A DNA stretch of 64,000 bases, from assembly GCF_014269205.2 (NCBI RefSeq), contig NZ_JABWRY020000001.1, positions 4,822,001-4,886,000 on the forward strand, given 5' to 3'. The translations under genes and the position numbers were made by a program. Origin of the DNA: Pseudomonas kermanshahensis (lineage in GTDB: Bacteria; Pseudomonadota; Gammaproteobacteria; Pseudomonadales; Pseudomonadaceae). The notes under the pieces are model-generated. The model was not told the origin of the DNA, made no database searches, and saw only the letters and a program-made list of their open reading frames with translations. Below, piece by piece: positions 1-8,829 of this stretch (its first letter is position 1; the number at the start of each line of letters is the position of its first letter).

Positions 1-545
1 TCGATGAGGGCTACGACGTGTCCATCGTGCTGGCCACCGAGCTGCCGGACTCGGGCTTCGTGTCACAGCGTTTGGGGATCACCTACAGCATCGTCTGCGC
101 CTCGCCCGACTACATCGTGCGCAACGGCATCGCACACAAGCCTGCCGACCTGCTCAAGCACGCCTGCCTGCGCATGGTCAGCCCGGTGATCCCGCTGGAG
201 AAGTGGCTGTTCGACGGCCCGGAAGGCCAGGAAATGGTCAACATCACCAGCTCGCCGTTCCAGGTGAACACCGCCGACGCCATGAAAACCGCGATTCGCA
301 GTGGCATGGGCGTGGGCGTGCTGCCGATCTATTCGGCCATCGACGGGCTGCGTGACGGCAGCCTGGTGCGGGTGCTGCCCGAGTATCGGCTGCAAGAGCT
401 GAACCTGTACGCCATCTATCCGTCGCGCCAGTACCTGGATGCCAAGATCAAGACCTGGGTCGAGTACCTGCGCAATTCGCTGCCGGAAATTCTGGCAGCG
501 CATGAGGCAGACCTGAAAACCCATCAGGTGCAGATCGCCAACTGA
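1..545 (+). CDS. LysR-family transcriptional regulator, 3' part only
   Basis: This is the C-terminal 180 residues of a LysR-type regulator. The start lies before the window and the first whole codon is at position 3. The visible part is the substrate-binding domain, with the typical stretches VNTADAMKTAIRSGMGVGVLP and a C-terminal segment ending PSRQYLDAKIKTWVEYLR, where LysR effector domains carry the aromatic/basic end. It lies 202 bp upstream of, and in the same direction as, a 2-ketoacid reductase gene, with a REP pair between them. It may therefore regulate that gene, but the sequence does not show this. The family is certain from the effector domain; the ligand cannot be inferred. Confidence 0.85.
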   Translation, partial: DEGYDVSIVLATELPDSGFVSQRLGITYSIVCASPDYIVRNGIAHKPADLLKHACLRMVSPVIPLEKWLFDGPEGQEMVNITSSPFQVNTADAMKTAIRSGMGVGVLPIYSAIDGLRDGSLVRVLPEYRLQELNLYAIYPSRQYLDAKIKTWVEYLRNSLPEILAAHEADLKTHQVQIAN

Positions 546-631
546 GAAACATGCTGCATTCAGGGGAGGAGCAATGGTAGGTTGCTAACCATTGCTTCCA
601 GCGCCAGGACCATGGGAGGGCGATGCCCTCC

Positions 632-691
632 ATTCGCAGCACAAGGCTGCTCCTACAGCGACCTTTGTAGGAGCAGCCTTGTGCTGCGAAT
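632..691. repeat. REP-type inverted repeat (cag-type arms)
   Basis: Two near-perfect inverted arms of about 25 bp (632-656 and 666-691), separated by 9 bp, carry the core GCAGCACAAGGCTGC. The same arm occurs at 37737-37830, 50245-50331 and 54572-54665. It sits between the LysR gene and ghrB, as expected of extragenic palindromes in P. putida. Confidence 0.85.
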
Positions 692-747
692 GACCGCAAC
701 GCGGTCAACTGCCTGGCAGTCCACCCTAGCCTTGCAGAGAGTTGCCG

Positions 748-1722
748 ATGAAAAAGACCGTCCTGGCCTTCAGCCGCATCACCCCGGCCATGGCCGAGCG
801 CCTGCAACAAGACTTCAACGTGATCCTGCCGAACCCCAAGCTCGGCGACATCAACGCCCAATTCAACGAAGCCCTGCCCGAGGCCCACGGCCTGATCGGC
901 GTCGGCCGTAAGCTTGGCCGTGCGCAACTCGAAGGCGCGGCCAAGCTTGAAGTGGTCTCCAGCGTCTCGGTCGGCTACGACAACTATGACGTCGACTACT
1001 TCAATGAACGCGGCATCGCCCTGACCAACACCCCCGACGTACTCACCGAAAGCACCGCAGACCTGGGCTTCTCGCTGATCATGGGCTGCGCCCGGCGCAC
1101 GGCCGAGCTGGATGCCTGGACCAAGGCCGGCCAGTGGCAAGCCACCGTCGGCCCGGCGCACTTCGGCAGCGATGTGCACGGCAAGACCTTGGGCATCGTC
1201 GGCATGGGCAACATCGGCGCCGCCGTTGCCCGCCGCGGCCGGTTCGGGTTCAACATGCCGGTCATCTATACCGGCAACAGCCGCAAGGCTGCACTGGAGC
1301 AAGAGCTGGGGGCGCAGTTCCGCAGCCTGGAGCAACTGCTGGCCGAAGCCGATTTCGTCTGCATCGTGGTGCCGTTGTCGGAGGCCACCCGCAAGCTGAT
1401 CGGTGCACGGGAGCTGAAGCTGATGAAGCCAAGCGCCTTCCTCATCAACATCGCCCGCGGCCCGGTGGTCGATGAAGCAGCACTGATCGAAGCCCTGCAG
1501 AACGGCACCATTCGCGGTGCCGGCCTGGATGTGTACGAGAAGGAACCGCTGAGCGATTCGCCACTGTTCAAACTGCCCAACGCCCTGACCCTGCCGCACA
1601 TCGGCTCGGCCACCGCAGAAACCCGCGAGGCCATGGCCAACCGGGCGATGGACAACCTGCGTGCGGCGCTGCTGGGTGAACGGCCGCGGGATCTGGTGAA
1701 CCCGCAGGTGTGGAAGCACTAA
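748..1722 (+). CDS. ghrB: Glyoxylate/hydroxypyruvate reductase B (2-ketoaldonate reductase)
   Basis: D-isomer-specific 2-hydroxyacid dehydrogenase of 324 residues, the length of E. coli GhrB (TkrA). Family members reduce glyoxylate, hydroxypyruvate and 2-keto-gluconate-type acids with NAD(P)H in the cytoplasm. The Rossmann motif GMGNIG is at residues 152-157. The catalytic Arg is R237 (in NIARGPVVDE), the Glu is E266 (in DVYEKEP) and the His is H284 (in LPHIGSAT). ATG 748 is preferred over an in-frame TTG at 742, because a purine-rich AGAGAG lies six bases upstream of it. The preceding LysR gene is the natural candidate regulator. Which ketoacid is preferred in vivo cannot be read from sequence. 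Confidence 0.92.
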   Translation: MKKTVLAFSRITPAMAERLQQDFNVILPNPKLGDINAQFNEALPEAHGLIGVGRKLGRAQLEGAAKLEVVSSVSVGYDNYDVDYFNERGIALTNTPDVLTESTADLGFSLIMGCARRTAELDAWTKAGQWQATVGPAHFGSDVHGKTLGIVGMGNIGAAVARRGRFGFNMPVIYTGNSRKAALEQELGAQFRSLEQLLAEADFVCIVVPLSEATRKLIGARELKLMKPSAFLINIARGPVVDEAALIEALQNGTIRGAGLDVYEKEPLSDSPLFKLPNALTLPHIGSATAETREAMANRAMDNLRAALLGERPRDLVNPQVWKH

Positions 1723-1743
1723 GCGTTTTCAACTGTTTTTATC

Positions 1744-1831
1744 GCGCCGTTCGCAAAGCTACTGGCGAATGGCGCGCGCCCTCTGCCCACGCCCCTTGCG
1801 ATAAGCGAGCAATCTGAAACAACTCGCTTAT
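1744..1831. repeat. Two adjacent dyads after ghrB
   Basis: An 11-bp hairpin with one mismatch (1744-1754 with 1765-1775) is followed by a 9-bp perfect dyad (ATAAGCGAG at 1801-1809 with its complement at 1823-1831). Neither is followed by a T-run. They lie in the 222-bp gap between ghrB and the AT-rich orphan. They may act as a transcript end or mark an insertion boundary; this is inference. Confidence 0.4.
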
Positions 1832-1944
1832 TGGCCCATTGCCAACGCTACGTACCTATCATTTTTGCTAGGTGACACCCGCGACACCTCAGATTAACAA
1901 TGCAGAAGAACACCACCTTCATTGCTATTCTGAGGACTACCCAC

Positions 1945-2643
1945 GTGAAAAATTTCAACCCTATTTTTCGAGACATTCAATTTGATGACGTTGTAGAGAT
2001 ACCGGGGATTGAAGAGAATCTCATCACGACCGCCAAGATGGCAGAGTATTTAAATATAACCATCCCCCAAACAAACGAATGGCCGGTACCCTCCTATTTT
2101 TACATTACTCACTCCAGTGAGAGCGGCCAGTCAATCCTTGATCGCCACTACGACAAACCACTTCCAGAGTCGCTACACTTCCAGCTCCCTTCGGATCGAT
2201 TCAAAAAAAGTCAGAAACAAACCCTGCAATATGTATTAAAAACAAAAGATGGTTCTGAAAGGACAGTCACAACCTCTTTCACCGTCGACTTAAAAAAACC
2301 CATCCAAGCGCCTCCATTGGCGATGGATACCACAGCATTCAACCTCGCCTACTTCGACAACCATGACAGTTTAGATTTTACAGCCCCACCTTTCACTTAT
2401 AACAGAATTGGAGACCACTGCATGGTTAACATAACCGGACCCGAGAATATTAGCGTGACATTGACGACACCGCCTCGCGCGAAAGAGGATCAGCCCATCA
2501 CAGGTAAAATACCTAAAGATACATTCTTCATGGATGGAAAAGCCATATACGGAGATTATACCCTTGTATATACCGCCCTCTCACGCGCCGGTAACGAATC
2601 TAAAGATACAGAGGCCGTCACGGTCACATTCAGCGCATCGTGA
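1945..2643 (+). CDS. AT-rich orphan, two beta-rich (Ig-like?) repeats
   Basis: A hypothetical protein of 232 residues that I do not recognise. Its base and codon use (AAA, TTT, ATT, ATA codons common) is clearly more AT-rich than every neighbour, which suggests acquired or fast-evolving DNA. No signal peptide or membrane segment is visible. Two similar beta-strand-rich blocks can be seen, each starting near a (L/I)P.D.F motif and ending in a threonine/valine-rich strand (about residues 82-121 and 185-232). They look like a duplicated Ig-like sandwich. GTG 1945 is chosen because GAGGA lies eight bases upstream; an in-frame ATG at 1900 would add 15 residues but has no Shine-Dalgarno sequence. 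The gene stands alone between ghrB and a convergent EamA exporter. The coding call is good; the function is unknown. Confidence 0.65.
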   Translation: MKNFNPIFRDIQFDDVVEIPGIEENLITTAKMAEYLNITIPQTNEWPVPSYFYITHSSESGQSILDRHYDKPLPESLHFQLPSDRFKKSQKQTLQYVLKTKDGSERTVTTSFTVDLKKPIQAPPLAMDTTAFNLAYFDNHDSLDFTAPPFTYNRIGDHCMVNITGPENISVTLTTPPRAKEDQPITGKIPKDTFFMDGKAIYGDYTLVYTALSRAGNESKDTEAVTVTFSAS

Positions 2644-2653
2644 AATCCGTACC

Positions 2654-2669
2654 GGGTGATATTTCACCC
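2654..2669. terminator. Small perfect hairpin between convergent genes
   Basis: Arms GGGTGA and TCACCC with a TATT loop lie in the 41-bp gap between the orphan and the EamA gene. There is no U-tract, so terminator function for either gene is only possible. Confidence 0.3.
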
Positions 2670-2684
2670 ACCGATACTGCAGCA

Positions 2685-3590
2685 TCACGGCCTGAGTAAG
2701 GGGGCTGTAGCAATGCGTGTGGCGTTGAGTTTGCGAAACACCAGTACATTCCCCCCCATCACCAACGTCATCCCCAACAGCGCCGGCGCCGTCCATTGAT
2801 ACCCTTCGACAAACGCCGACACGTTTAAGGCCACCAGCGGGAACAGCACCGTACAGTAGGCTGCCCGCTCGGGGCCCATGCGCCCGACCAGGGTCAGGTA
2901 GGCGGTGAAGCCAATCACCGAACCCGGGATCACCAGGTACATCAGCGAGCCGATGTAGCGGGTGTTCCATTCCATGGCGAAGGGAATGCCGTTGAACAGG
3001 CAATAAACCGTCAGCATCGCCGCGCCATAGACCATGCCCCAGGCATTGGTGGTCATGGGCTTGAGCCCTGCTTTCTGCTGCATGCTCGACAGCATGTTGC
3101 CGGCCGAGAAGCACAGCGTGCCGAGCAAAGCCAGGCCGAGGCCGTACAGGGTTTCGCGGCTGGCGGCATGGTGGGACAGTTCGGGCCAGAACAGCAGGCC
3201 CAGGCCCAGCAGCCCCAGTGCACCGCCACCCAGCACGTTGGCAGCGATCTTCTGGCCAAAGAACACCCGGGCGTTGAGTGCGTTCCACAGGGTCGCGGTG
3301 GAGAACACCACGGCGATCAGGCCGCTGGCGATCCACTGGCTGGCGGTGAGGAAGCACATGAAGTTGACGCAGAACAGGCACAGGCCTTGGGCCAGGCAGA
3401 TCAGGTGGCCGCGGCGGTTCATGGGTTGCAGGCGACGGGTGAGCAGCAGGATGGCGAACAGGATCAACCCGGCCAAAGCGAAGCGATAGACGATGGACAC
3501 CGGGATGGCGACCACGCCCAGTTGCAGTTTCAGGGCGATCCAGGTGGTGCCCCAGATCAGGACGGTGAGCAGGTACAGGGACAGGTTCAC
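2685..3590 (-). CDS. EamA-family (DMT superfamily) inner-membrane exporter
   Basis: A 301-residue polytopic membrane protein with two tandem EamA domains and about ten hydrophobic helices. It starts NLSLYLLTVLIWGTTW and has the second-repeat signature PGSVIGFTAYLTLVGRMGPERA. EamA proteins usually export amino acids, metabolites or drugs; the substrate here is unknown. The start is the GTG at 3590, because GAGGAGG lies eight bases upstream and no good start exists further up. It converges on the orphan and diverges from an AraC regulator 257 bp away across a REP pair. That regulator is therefore a candidate controller. Confidence 0.85.
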   Translation of the reverse strand: MNLSLYLLTVLIWGTTWIALKLQLGVVAIPVSIVYRFALAGLILFAILLLTRRLQPMNRRGHLICLAQGLCLFCVNFMCFLTASQWIASGLIAVVFSTATLWNALNARVFFGQKIAANVLGGGALGLLGLGLLFWPELSHHAASRETLYGLGLALLGTLCFSAGNMLSSMQQKAGLKPMTTNAWGMVYGAAMLTVYCLFNGIPFAMEWNTRYIGSLMYLVIPGSVIGFTAYLTLVGRMGPERAAYCTVLFPLVALNVSAFVEGYQWTAPALLGMTLVMGGNVLVFRKLNATRIATAPLLRP

Positions 3591-3645
3591 AGGTGGGGCC
3601 TCCTCAGGCGTTCGACCATACAACCTGGGGCCGCCTTGCGGCCCA

Positions 3646-3709
3646 TCGCAGGCAAGCCAGCTCCTACAGGAGGACGGCGCCGTACCTGTAGGAGCTGGCT
3701 TGCCTGCGA
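3646..3709. repeat. REP-type inverted repeat (AGGCAAGCCAGCT variant)
   Basis: Two 25-bp arms at 3646-3670 and 3685-3709 are exact reverse complements of each other, with a 14-bp loop. This arm version (GCAGGCAAGCCAGCTCC) differs from the other REP arms in the window. A single copy recurs at 31568-31593. Confidence 0.85.
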
Positions 3710-3847
3710 ACGAGGGCGCAGCCCTCGCCAGGGCCCCCAGTGTTCCCCCTGGCCACTGCCCTGCGCTTGCACAAACTTGCGCTTTTCCAACCCAGGGAGC
3801 TGTCAGCGCAACGCAAGCGCAGTACGATGGCCCCAGAGGAATCGCCC

Positions 3848-4723
3848 ATGACCCCACTCTCCCAGCTGCACGTCTTCAACGCCATGCACGCCTCGCCCCA
3901 CGCCCGCTTGGAGCTGAGCGCGCACCTGGGTGACGGCTTGGCTGCGGCGCTGTGGCGCAACCGCGACGATGCCCGCGATTACCAGGCGCCCAGCCATCAC
4001 ACGCTGTCGTGCTACATCGCCGATGGCACCGGCACCTTCCGTCGCCAGCGACCGGCCGACAAGGGCGCACCGAACAAGCTGTGCATCATGCCGGCTGGCC
4101 ATGAGTCGAACTGGGTGGTCAACGGCGCGATCCGCCTGGCGCACCTGTACGTCAGCGAGGCGCAGTTCGCCCTGGGTTGCGTGCGCCTGCTGGACCGTGA
4201 GCCGCGGGAATTGCAGCTGCAGGAGGCGACGTTCCTCGATGACCCGCAACAGTCGGCGCGCTTTCGCCAGTTGATCAACCTGGCCTGGGACGAGCCCGGC
4301 GAGCGCCTGCTGGCCAGCAGCCTGGCGCATGAAATCGTCGACCACGCAGTGCTCAGCCAGGTTGGGTTACGTCAAGGGCTGCGCCTGAAAGGCGGCTTGG
4401 CGCCGAACCTGCGTCGGCAGTTGGTGGAGTACATCGAGGCGCACCTGGACCAGCCCATCACCCTCGGTGAACTGGCCCTGCGCTGCAACCTTTCCGAGTA
4501 CCACTTCGCGCGCATGTTCCGCACCTGTTTCGGCTTGCCGCCACATCAGTACCTGCTGGCACGACGGCTGCACCGTGCTTGCCAATTGTTGCGCTTGGGC
4601 CACCTTGCGCTGGGAGAGGTGGCGTTGCTGTGCGGGTTTGCCAGTGCCAGCCATTTCAGCAACCGCTTCCGCCAGGCACTCGGAGCGACGCCTGGCGACT
4701 ATCGCACAGCCTTCAGCCCTTAG
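3848..4723 (+). CDS. AraC-family transcriptional regulator
   Basis: A 291-residue regulator with an N-terminal ligand/cupin-like domain and a C-terminal double helix-turn-helix of about 100 residues. The AraC signature is visible in LGELALRCNLSEYHFARMF and in FASASHFSNRFRQALGATP. ATG 3848 is chosen because AGAGGA lies seven bases upstream; a longer frame opens at 3740 without such a site. It ends convergently with the TonB receptor gene, overlapping it by four bases. It could control the EamA exporter across the REP pair or the neighbouring receptor; neither is shown by sequence. Confidence 0.88.
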   Translation: MTPLSQLHVFNAMHASPHARLELSAHLGDGLAAALWRNRDDARDYQAPSHHTLSCYIADGTGTFRRQRPADKGAPNKLCIMPAGHESNWVVNGAIRLAHLYVSEAQFALGCVRLLDREPRELQLQEATFLDDPQQSARFRQLINLAWDEPGERLLASSLAHEIVDHAVLSQVGLRQGLRLKGGLAPNLRRQLVEYIEAHLDQPITLGELALRCNLSEYHFARMFRTCFGLPPHQYLLARRLHRACQLLRLGHLALGEVALLCGFASASHFSNRFRQALGATPGDYRTAFSP

Positions 4724-7110
4724 AACTCGAAGGTGCTGGACAGGCTCACCTGCCGCGCATCGCCAACTGCGACAAAGTACTGGTTAACTGCCGAGCTGTA
4801 GTAAACCTTGTCGAACAGGTTCTTCACGTTCAACTGCAGGCGCACGTTGTGTTCATCGAGCTGGGTCTCGTACGTGGCAAACGCATCGGCGACGGTATAG
4901 CTGGGCAAGTCGAAGGTGTTGGTCGAGTTGCCCGAACGCTCGCCCACATAACGGGCCCCAGCACCAAAGCGCAGCCGGTCGCCACCGAACACGCGGCCAA
5001 AGTCATACACGGCCGAGAGCGAGCCACTGTGCTTGGCCACGTTCTGCAGGCGGTTGCCTTCAAGGTCCGGGTCTTTGGTGACCTTGGCATCGGTAAAGGC
5101 ATAACTGCCGATCAGGCTCCAGCGCTCGCTGAGCTGCCCAGTCAGGTCAAGCTCCACACCGCGTGAATTGACCTCGCCAGCATTGCTGTAGACCGTCTCG
5201 CCGGTACCCGTGTCGAAGTTGGCGACCAGCACATTGCGCTTGGTGATGTCGAACAGCGCCAAGGTGCCGGTCAGGCTGCCCGGCATGTCGAGCTTGGCCC
5301 CCAGCTCCCACGATTTGCCCTCTTCGGGCGCTACCGAGGCATCCAGCACCACCCCGCCGGTCAACGGCGCAATGCTGGAGTTGGGCTTGAACGACTCGCT
5401 GTAGCTGCCATAGAACGACAGCTGGTCATCGACCTTGTAGACGATGCCGGCATGCGGCACCCAGGCCTGGCCGCTAGTGTCGGTATTGGCTTTGAACGGG
5501 CGACCGCGGCCGGCGTATTGGTCGAACTGCTGGAAGCGCGCACCCGCCACCAGAATCCAGTGCTCATCCAGGTGCAGGGCGTCCTGCACGAACAGCGCGT
5601 CGGTGCGCAGTTTGTCGGTCTGGTCGCTGTCGCTGGCGCGTACGCTGCTGCCCTCCACTTCCTGGCCGTAGACCGGGTTTTCATAGCTGAAGGTAGACTG
5701 CGCCGTCTGGCGGATCAGGTCGCCACGAAACACCTTGCGGTCTTCGTGATCGAGGCCGAACAACAGGTCATGCTGCAGGCCGCCCAGCTCGACGTTGCCC
5801 GCAAGGCTCAGGGTGGCGAACTGGTCGCGGCTCATGGCGTTGTGCGTGCCGTCGATGCTGCGCGTCAGCGTGCCCTTGGCTTCGTTGACGCCCGTCACGC
5901 GGACCTGGCTGGCGTCGTAGGTCTCGCGGTTGAAGCTGTAGCCGAAGTGCAGCTTCCAATCGTCGGCCAATTGGTGGTCGACCTCCAGGCGATACAGGTC
6001 AGAGCGCCCTTCCATGTCGTTGAATGGCTCATCCAGGCGACGCGTGGCCGGAATGTCCAAGGGGTGGCCGTTGCTGCCAAAGGCCGTGCCGCGGTCGAAC
6101 GGGTAAAGAAACTCGCGGTGCTCGTACGCCACCACCACCTGGGTGTCCTCGCCCAGCCAGGCCAGCGACGGCGCCACCAGCGATTCGCGGTGCACACCGA
6201 AGTTACGCCAGTAGTCCTCATCTTCGTGGTCGACGATCAGGCGGTAGGCGAAGTTGCTGTCGCCGAGTGCGCCGGTGCTGTCGAACCCACCGCCGCTGCC
6301 ATTTTTGCCGCTGCCGTAGGTCGAGCCACGCACCGTCAGGGCGTTGTACTGCTGCAGTTGCGGGCGCTTGCTGACCACGTTGATGACCCCGCCTGGGTCC
6401 TGGATGCCATACAGCAGCGAGGCCGGGCCCTTGAGCACTTCGACCCGCTCGGTGCTGGCATTAAGGCTGCGGCCCTGCACGATGGGCATACCGTCACGCA
6501 TGATCGAGCCGTCGCGGTTGTCCCCAAAGCCGCGCTTCATCACGGTGTCGGAGGTGCCGCCAAAGTTGTTGCCCTGGGTAATGCCGCTGACGTTGGTCAA
6601 GGCATCATCGAGGTTGCGCGGGGCCTGGTCGCGAATGACCTGGGCCGGGACCACGTTGATGGCCTGGGGGATGTCCTGGTTCGGGCCCTGGCCACGCATG
6701 ATCGAGGCCGTGGCCGGGGGCTGATAGCTGTAGGCGTCCATCTGCGAGGTCACGGTGGTGGCCTGCAGGTTGAGTGCCCCGTCGCTGCTCACGGCTTCGA
6801 GGGTGAAGGTGCGGGCATCGACGCGGCGCCAGGCCAGGCCGGAAGTGCCCAGCAATTGCTGCAGCGCCTGCTCTGCGCTGAAGGTGCCGTTGAGGGCGGG
6901 TGCCTGCTGGCCAGAAAGCTCGAGGGTGTACACCACGCTCTGGCCGGTGGCTTGGCTGAAGGCATTAAGCGCCTGGGCCAAGGGCTGGCTTGGCTGGGCA
7001 AACGTGTACGCCTGTACCTGCTCGGCCGCCCCGGCCAACGGTGCGATGGCGATGACAGGGAACACCGAAAGGCCGAGCCAGAGGGGGACGCAACGCGGGG
7101 TGAACTTCAT
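4720..7110 (-). CDS. TonB-dependent siderophore receptor with signalling domain
   Basis: A 796-residue outer-membrane receptor. It has a signal peptide (about residues 1-28), then a secretin/TonB short N-terminal (STN) domain (about 35-110) used for signalling to an anti-sigma factor. A plug domain (QDIPQAINVVPAQVIRDQ onward) and a 22-strand barrel follow, and the protein ends in the outer-membrane signature STFEF with a terminal Phe. This architecture fits FpvA/FhuE-type ferric-siderophore receptors. It is the last gene of a minus-strand run with a FecR anti-sigma and an ECF sigma factor, so it probably both senses and imports the siderophore. The cognate siderophore is not deducible. Confidence 0.93.
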   Translation of the reverse strand: MKFTPRCVPLWLGLSVFPVIAIAPLAGAAEQVQAYTFAQPSQPLAQALNAFSQATGQSVVYTLELSGQQAPALNGTFSAEQALQQLLGTSGLAWRRVDARTFTLEAVSSDGALNLQATTVTSQMDAYSYQPPATASIMRGQGPNQDIPQAINVVPAQVIRDQAPRNLDDALTNVSGITQGNNFGGTSDTVMKRGFGDNRDGSIMRDGMPIVQGRSLNASTERVEVLKGPASLLYGIQDPGGVINVVSKRPQLQQYNALTVRGSTYGSGKNGSGGGFDSTGALGDSNFAYRLIVDHEDEDYWRNFGVHRESLVAPSLAWLGEDTQVVVAYEHREFLYPFDRGTAFGSNGHPLDIPATRRLDEPFNDMEGRSDLYRLEVDHQLADDWKLHFGYSFNRETYDASQVRVTGVNEAKGTLTRSIDGTHNAMSRDQFATLSLAGNVELGGLQHDLLFGLDHEDRKVFRGDLIRQTAQSTFSYENPVYGQEVEGSSVRASDSDQTDKLRTDALFVQDALHLDEHWILVAGARFQQFDQYAGRGRPFKANTDTSGQAWVPHAGIVYKVDDQLSFYGSYSESFKPNSSIAPLTGGVVLDASVAPEEGKSWELGAKLDMPGSLTGTLALFDITKRNVLVANFDTGTGETVYSNAGEVNSRGVELDLTGQLSERWSLIGSYAFTDAKVTKDPDLEGNRLQNVAKHSGSLSAVYDFGRVFGGDRLRFGAGARYVGERSGNSTNTFDLPSYTVADAFATYETQLDEHNVRLQLNVKNLFDKVYYSSAVNQYFVAVGDARQVSLSSTFEF

Positions 7111-7261
7111 GGACGCTGACCTGTAAGTGGGTGTTGATTACGAATGAATCGCACTTCCACTCATTACACGGATGCCACGGCCTGTTACCTCATCCGTTAA
7201 TTGAATTTTTTTCCTGGACCGGCCTCTTCGCGGGCAAGCCCACAGGTTCTGGTACAGGTGC
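7111..7261. other. Gap between receptor and fecR with a lone REP arm
   Basis: This 151-bp spacer must hold the receptor's promoter. A single REP-like arm (GGCCTCTTCGCGGGCAAGCCC, 7221-7241) is present. No clear Fur box is seen, consistent with control by the upstream sigma factor rather than by Fur directly. That interpretation is inference. Confidence 0.4.
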
Positions 7262-8245
7262 CTAGCGGATAATCGTCAACCGCCCCAATACGGTCTGCCG
7301 GGAAAAGCCCATCACATGGCCAAGTGAATCGAGCGCTGCCAAAGGCGCTTGCACCGGGAAACTGCCACTGACCTTGCGCTGCCCCAACTCACCCTCGAGC
7401 AGCAGGATGCGCCCCGGGTAGTACCGCCCGAGGTCTTCGACCACCTGCGCCAGCGGCACCTGGTAGTAATTCAGCCAGCCCTGGCGCCAAGCCAGGCGGC
7501 TCTCGCTGTCTACGCTCACGGTGCTGCCCGCATGGCCGTGCACGTAAGCCAGCTGCTGATTGGCCGTCAGTTCACGGGCGACCACGCCTTGCCCCGGCGT
7601 CACCGCGACCCGCCCACTGCGCACTGTCACCTGCGCGCCATCCCCCTGCTCACGCACCTCGAACTGGGTGCCCAGCACCCGCACCTCACCGCCTGCGGCA
7701 GCGACCAGAAACGGCTCGCCGGTGTGGGTGACCTGGAAGAACGCCGCCCCGCGCAGCAGCCGCACACGGCGCTCGCCTTGGGCGAAGTCGACCGTGATTG
7801 CGCTGCCTGCATCGAGTGTCACCTGCGATTGATCGGCCAGGGTCACCTGGCGGACGTTGCCGGCGCTGCTGTAGTCGGCCTGCAGGTCCTGCAGCCAGTA
7901 GCCAGGGTGCCAACCCCCCACGGTGCCAACCGCCAGCACCAGGCAGGCTGCAACTGCCAAGGCGGCGACGCGTTGGCGCCAACGGCCTCGGGCAGGCGCC
8001 TTGGCCATGGCATCCAGGTACTTTTGCAGGCCCTCACGCTCTTCATCGGCCAGCCGCGCCGCTGGCGTCGCGCTCATCTGCCACAGCGCCTGAGCCTGTG
8101 CGTACGCCTCTCGATGCCCCGGGTCGGCCAGCAACCAACGCTTGAACGCCGCACCTTGAGCTTGCTCAGGCTGTTCGTTGATGCGGCTCAGCCACTGCAG
8201 CGCGGCCTGTGACTGCGCGGCAGTGATCGGATTCGGACGGCTCAT
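7262..8245 (-). CDS. FecR-type anti-sigma/sigma-regulator
   Basis: A 327-residue FecR-family protein. It has a cytoplasmic N-terminal domain (AALQWLSRINEQPEQAQGAAFKRWL region), one transmembrane helix near residues 90-110 (VAALAVAACLVLAVGTVGGW), and a periplasmic FecR domain with the conserved TLADQSQVTLDAGSAI stretch. In this family it relays the ligand-bound state of the TonB receptor to the ECF sigma factor. ATG 8245 overlaps the sigma-factor stop (ATGA), giving translational coupling, with AGGGAG nine bases upstream. It precedes the receptor gene by 151 bp. Confidence 0.92.
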   Translation of the reverse strand: MSRPNPITAAQSQAALQWLSRINEQPEQAQGAAFKRWLLADPGHREAYAQAQALWQMSATPAARLADEEREGLQKYLDAMAKAPARGRWRQRVAALAVAACLVLAVGTVGGWHPGYWLQDLQADYSSAGNVRQVTLADQSQVTLDAGSAITVDFAQGERRVRLLRGAAFFQVTHTGEPFLVAAAGGEVRVLGTQFEVREQGDGAQVTVRSGRVAVTPGQGVVARELTANQQLAYVHGHAGSTVSVDSESRLAWRQGWLNYYQVPLAQVVEDLGRYYPGRILLLEGELGQRKVSGSFPVQAPLAALDSLGHVMGFSRQTVLGRLTIIR

Positions 8246-8829
8246 CGACGGGCGCTCCCTGGCCTGCGTAGGGTGGAAACGGGCTCGGCGACACTCGCCT
8301 TGCACGCTTCGAGGGCGCGCATCATATGCTTTTCAACGGCGCTCTGGGACAGTTGCATGGCCGTGGCGATCTCGCTGTACGTGCAGCCGTGGATACGATT
8401 GAGCAGGAAGATCTGCCGCGTGCGATCGGGCAAGGCACGCAACGCAGCCTCGATGCGTTGCAGGTCGTGATCGACCTCCAGGGCTTGCTCAGGTTCTGCA
8501 GCGCTGGACTGCTCATCCACGGCTTGCGTGGCTTCGGCCACACGCTCGCGGCTGCCTTCGCTACGCAGGTGGTCGATGGCAAGGTTGCCGGCGCAGCGCA
8601 AAAGGTAGGTGTCCAGTGCTTCGACCTTGACCTCGGGGCGGCGCCAGAAGCGCAGGAACAACTCCTGGACCAGGTCCGATGCCGTGGCCCGGCAACCGAC
8701 CCGGCGGCTGACCAATGCCTCCATGCGCGCACGCTGCGCCAGAAACACCTGCACGAAGCGCGCACGCCCGCCAGTATGGTCAGCGTCTGGCTCGATCACG
8801 TCACCCGGCTCGCTCAAGGCGTCATACAC
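8242..8829 (-). CDS. ECF sigma factor, FecI type (first system)
   Basis: An RNA polymerase sigma-70 factor of about 195 residues with regions 2 (ASDLVQELFLRFWRRPEV) and 4 (LPDRTRQIFLLNRIHGCTYSEIA). It is expected to direct transcription of the adjacent receptor when iron is scarce. The start is uncertain: GTG 8829 or TTG 8832 gives the full region 2, and both overlap the preceding DUF3325 gene by a few bases with no strong Shine-Dalgarno. Expression by coupling to that gene is therefore likely. It overlaps fecR at its end. Confidence 0.9.
   Translation of the reverse strand: MYDALSEPGDVIEPDADHTGGRARFVQVFLAQRARMEALVSRRVGCRATASDLVQELFLRFWRRPEVKVEALDTYLLRCAGNLAIDHLRSEGSRERVAEATQAVDEQSSAAEPEQALEVDHDLQRIEAALRALPDRTRQIFLLNRIHGCTYSEIATAMQLSQSAVEKHMMRALEACKASVAEPVSTLRRPGSARR

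Noticed and set aside
5452..7119. 555-codon open frame antisense to the TonB receptor
   Set aside because: It covers only the opposite strand of the receptor, with composition typical of GC-skewed shadow frames.
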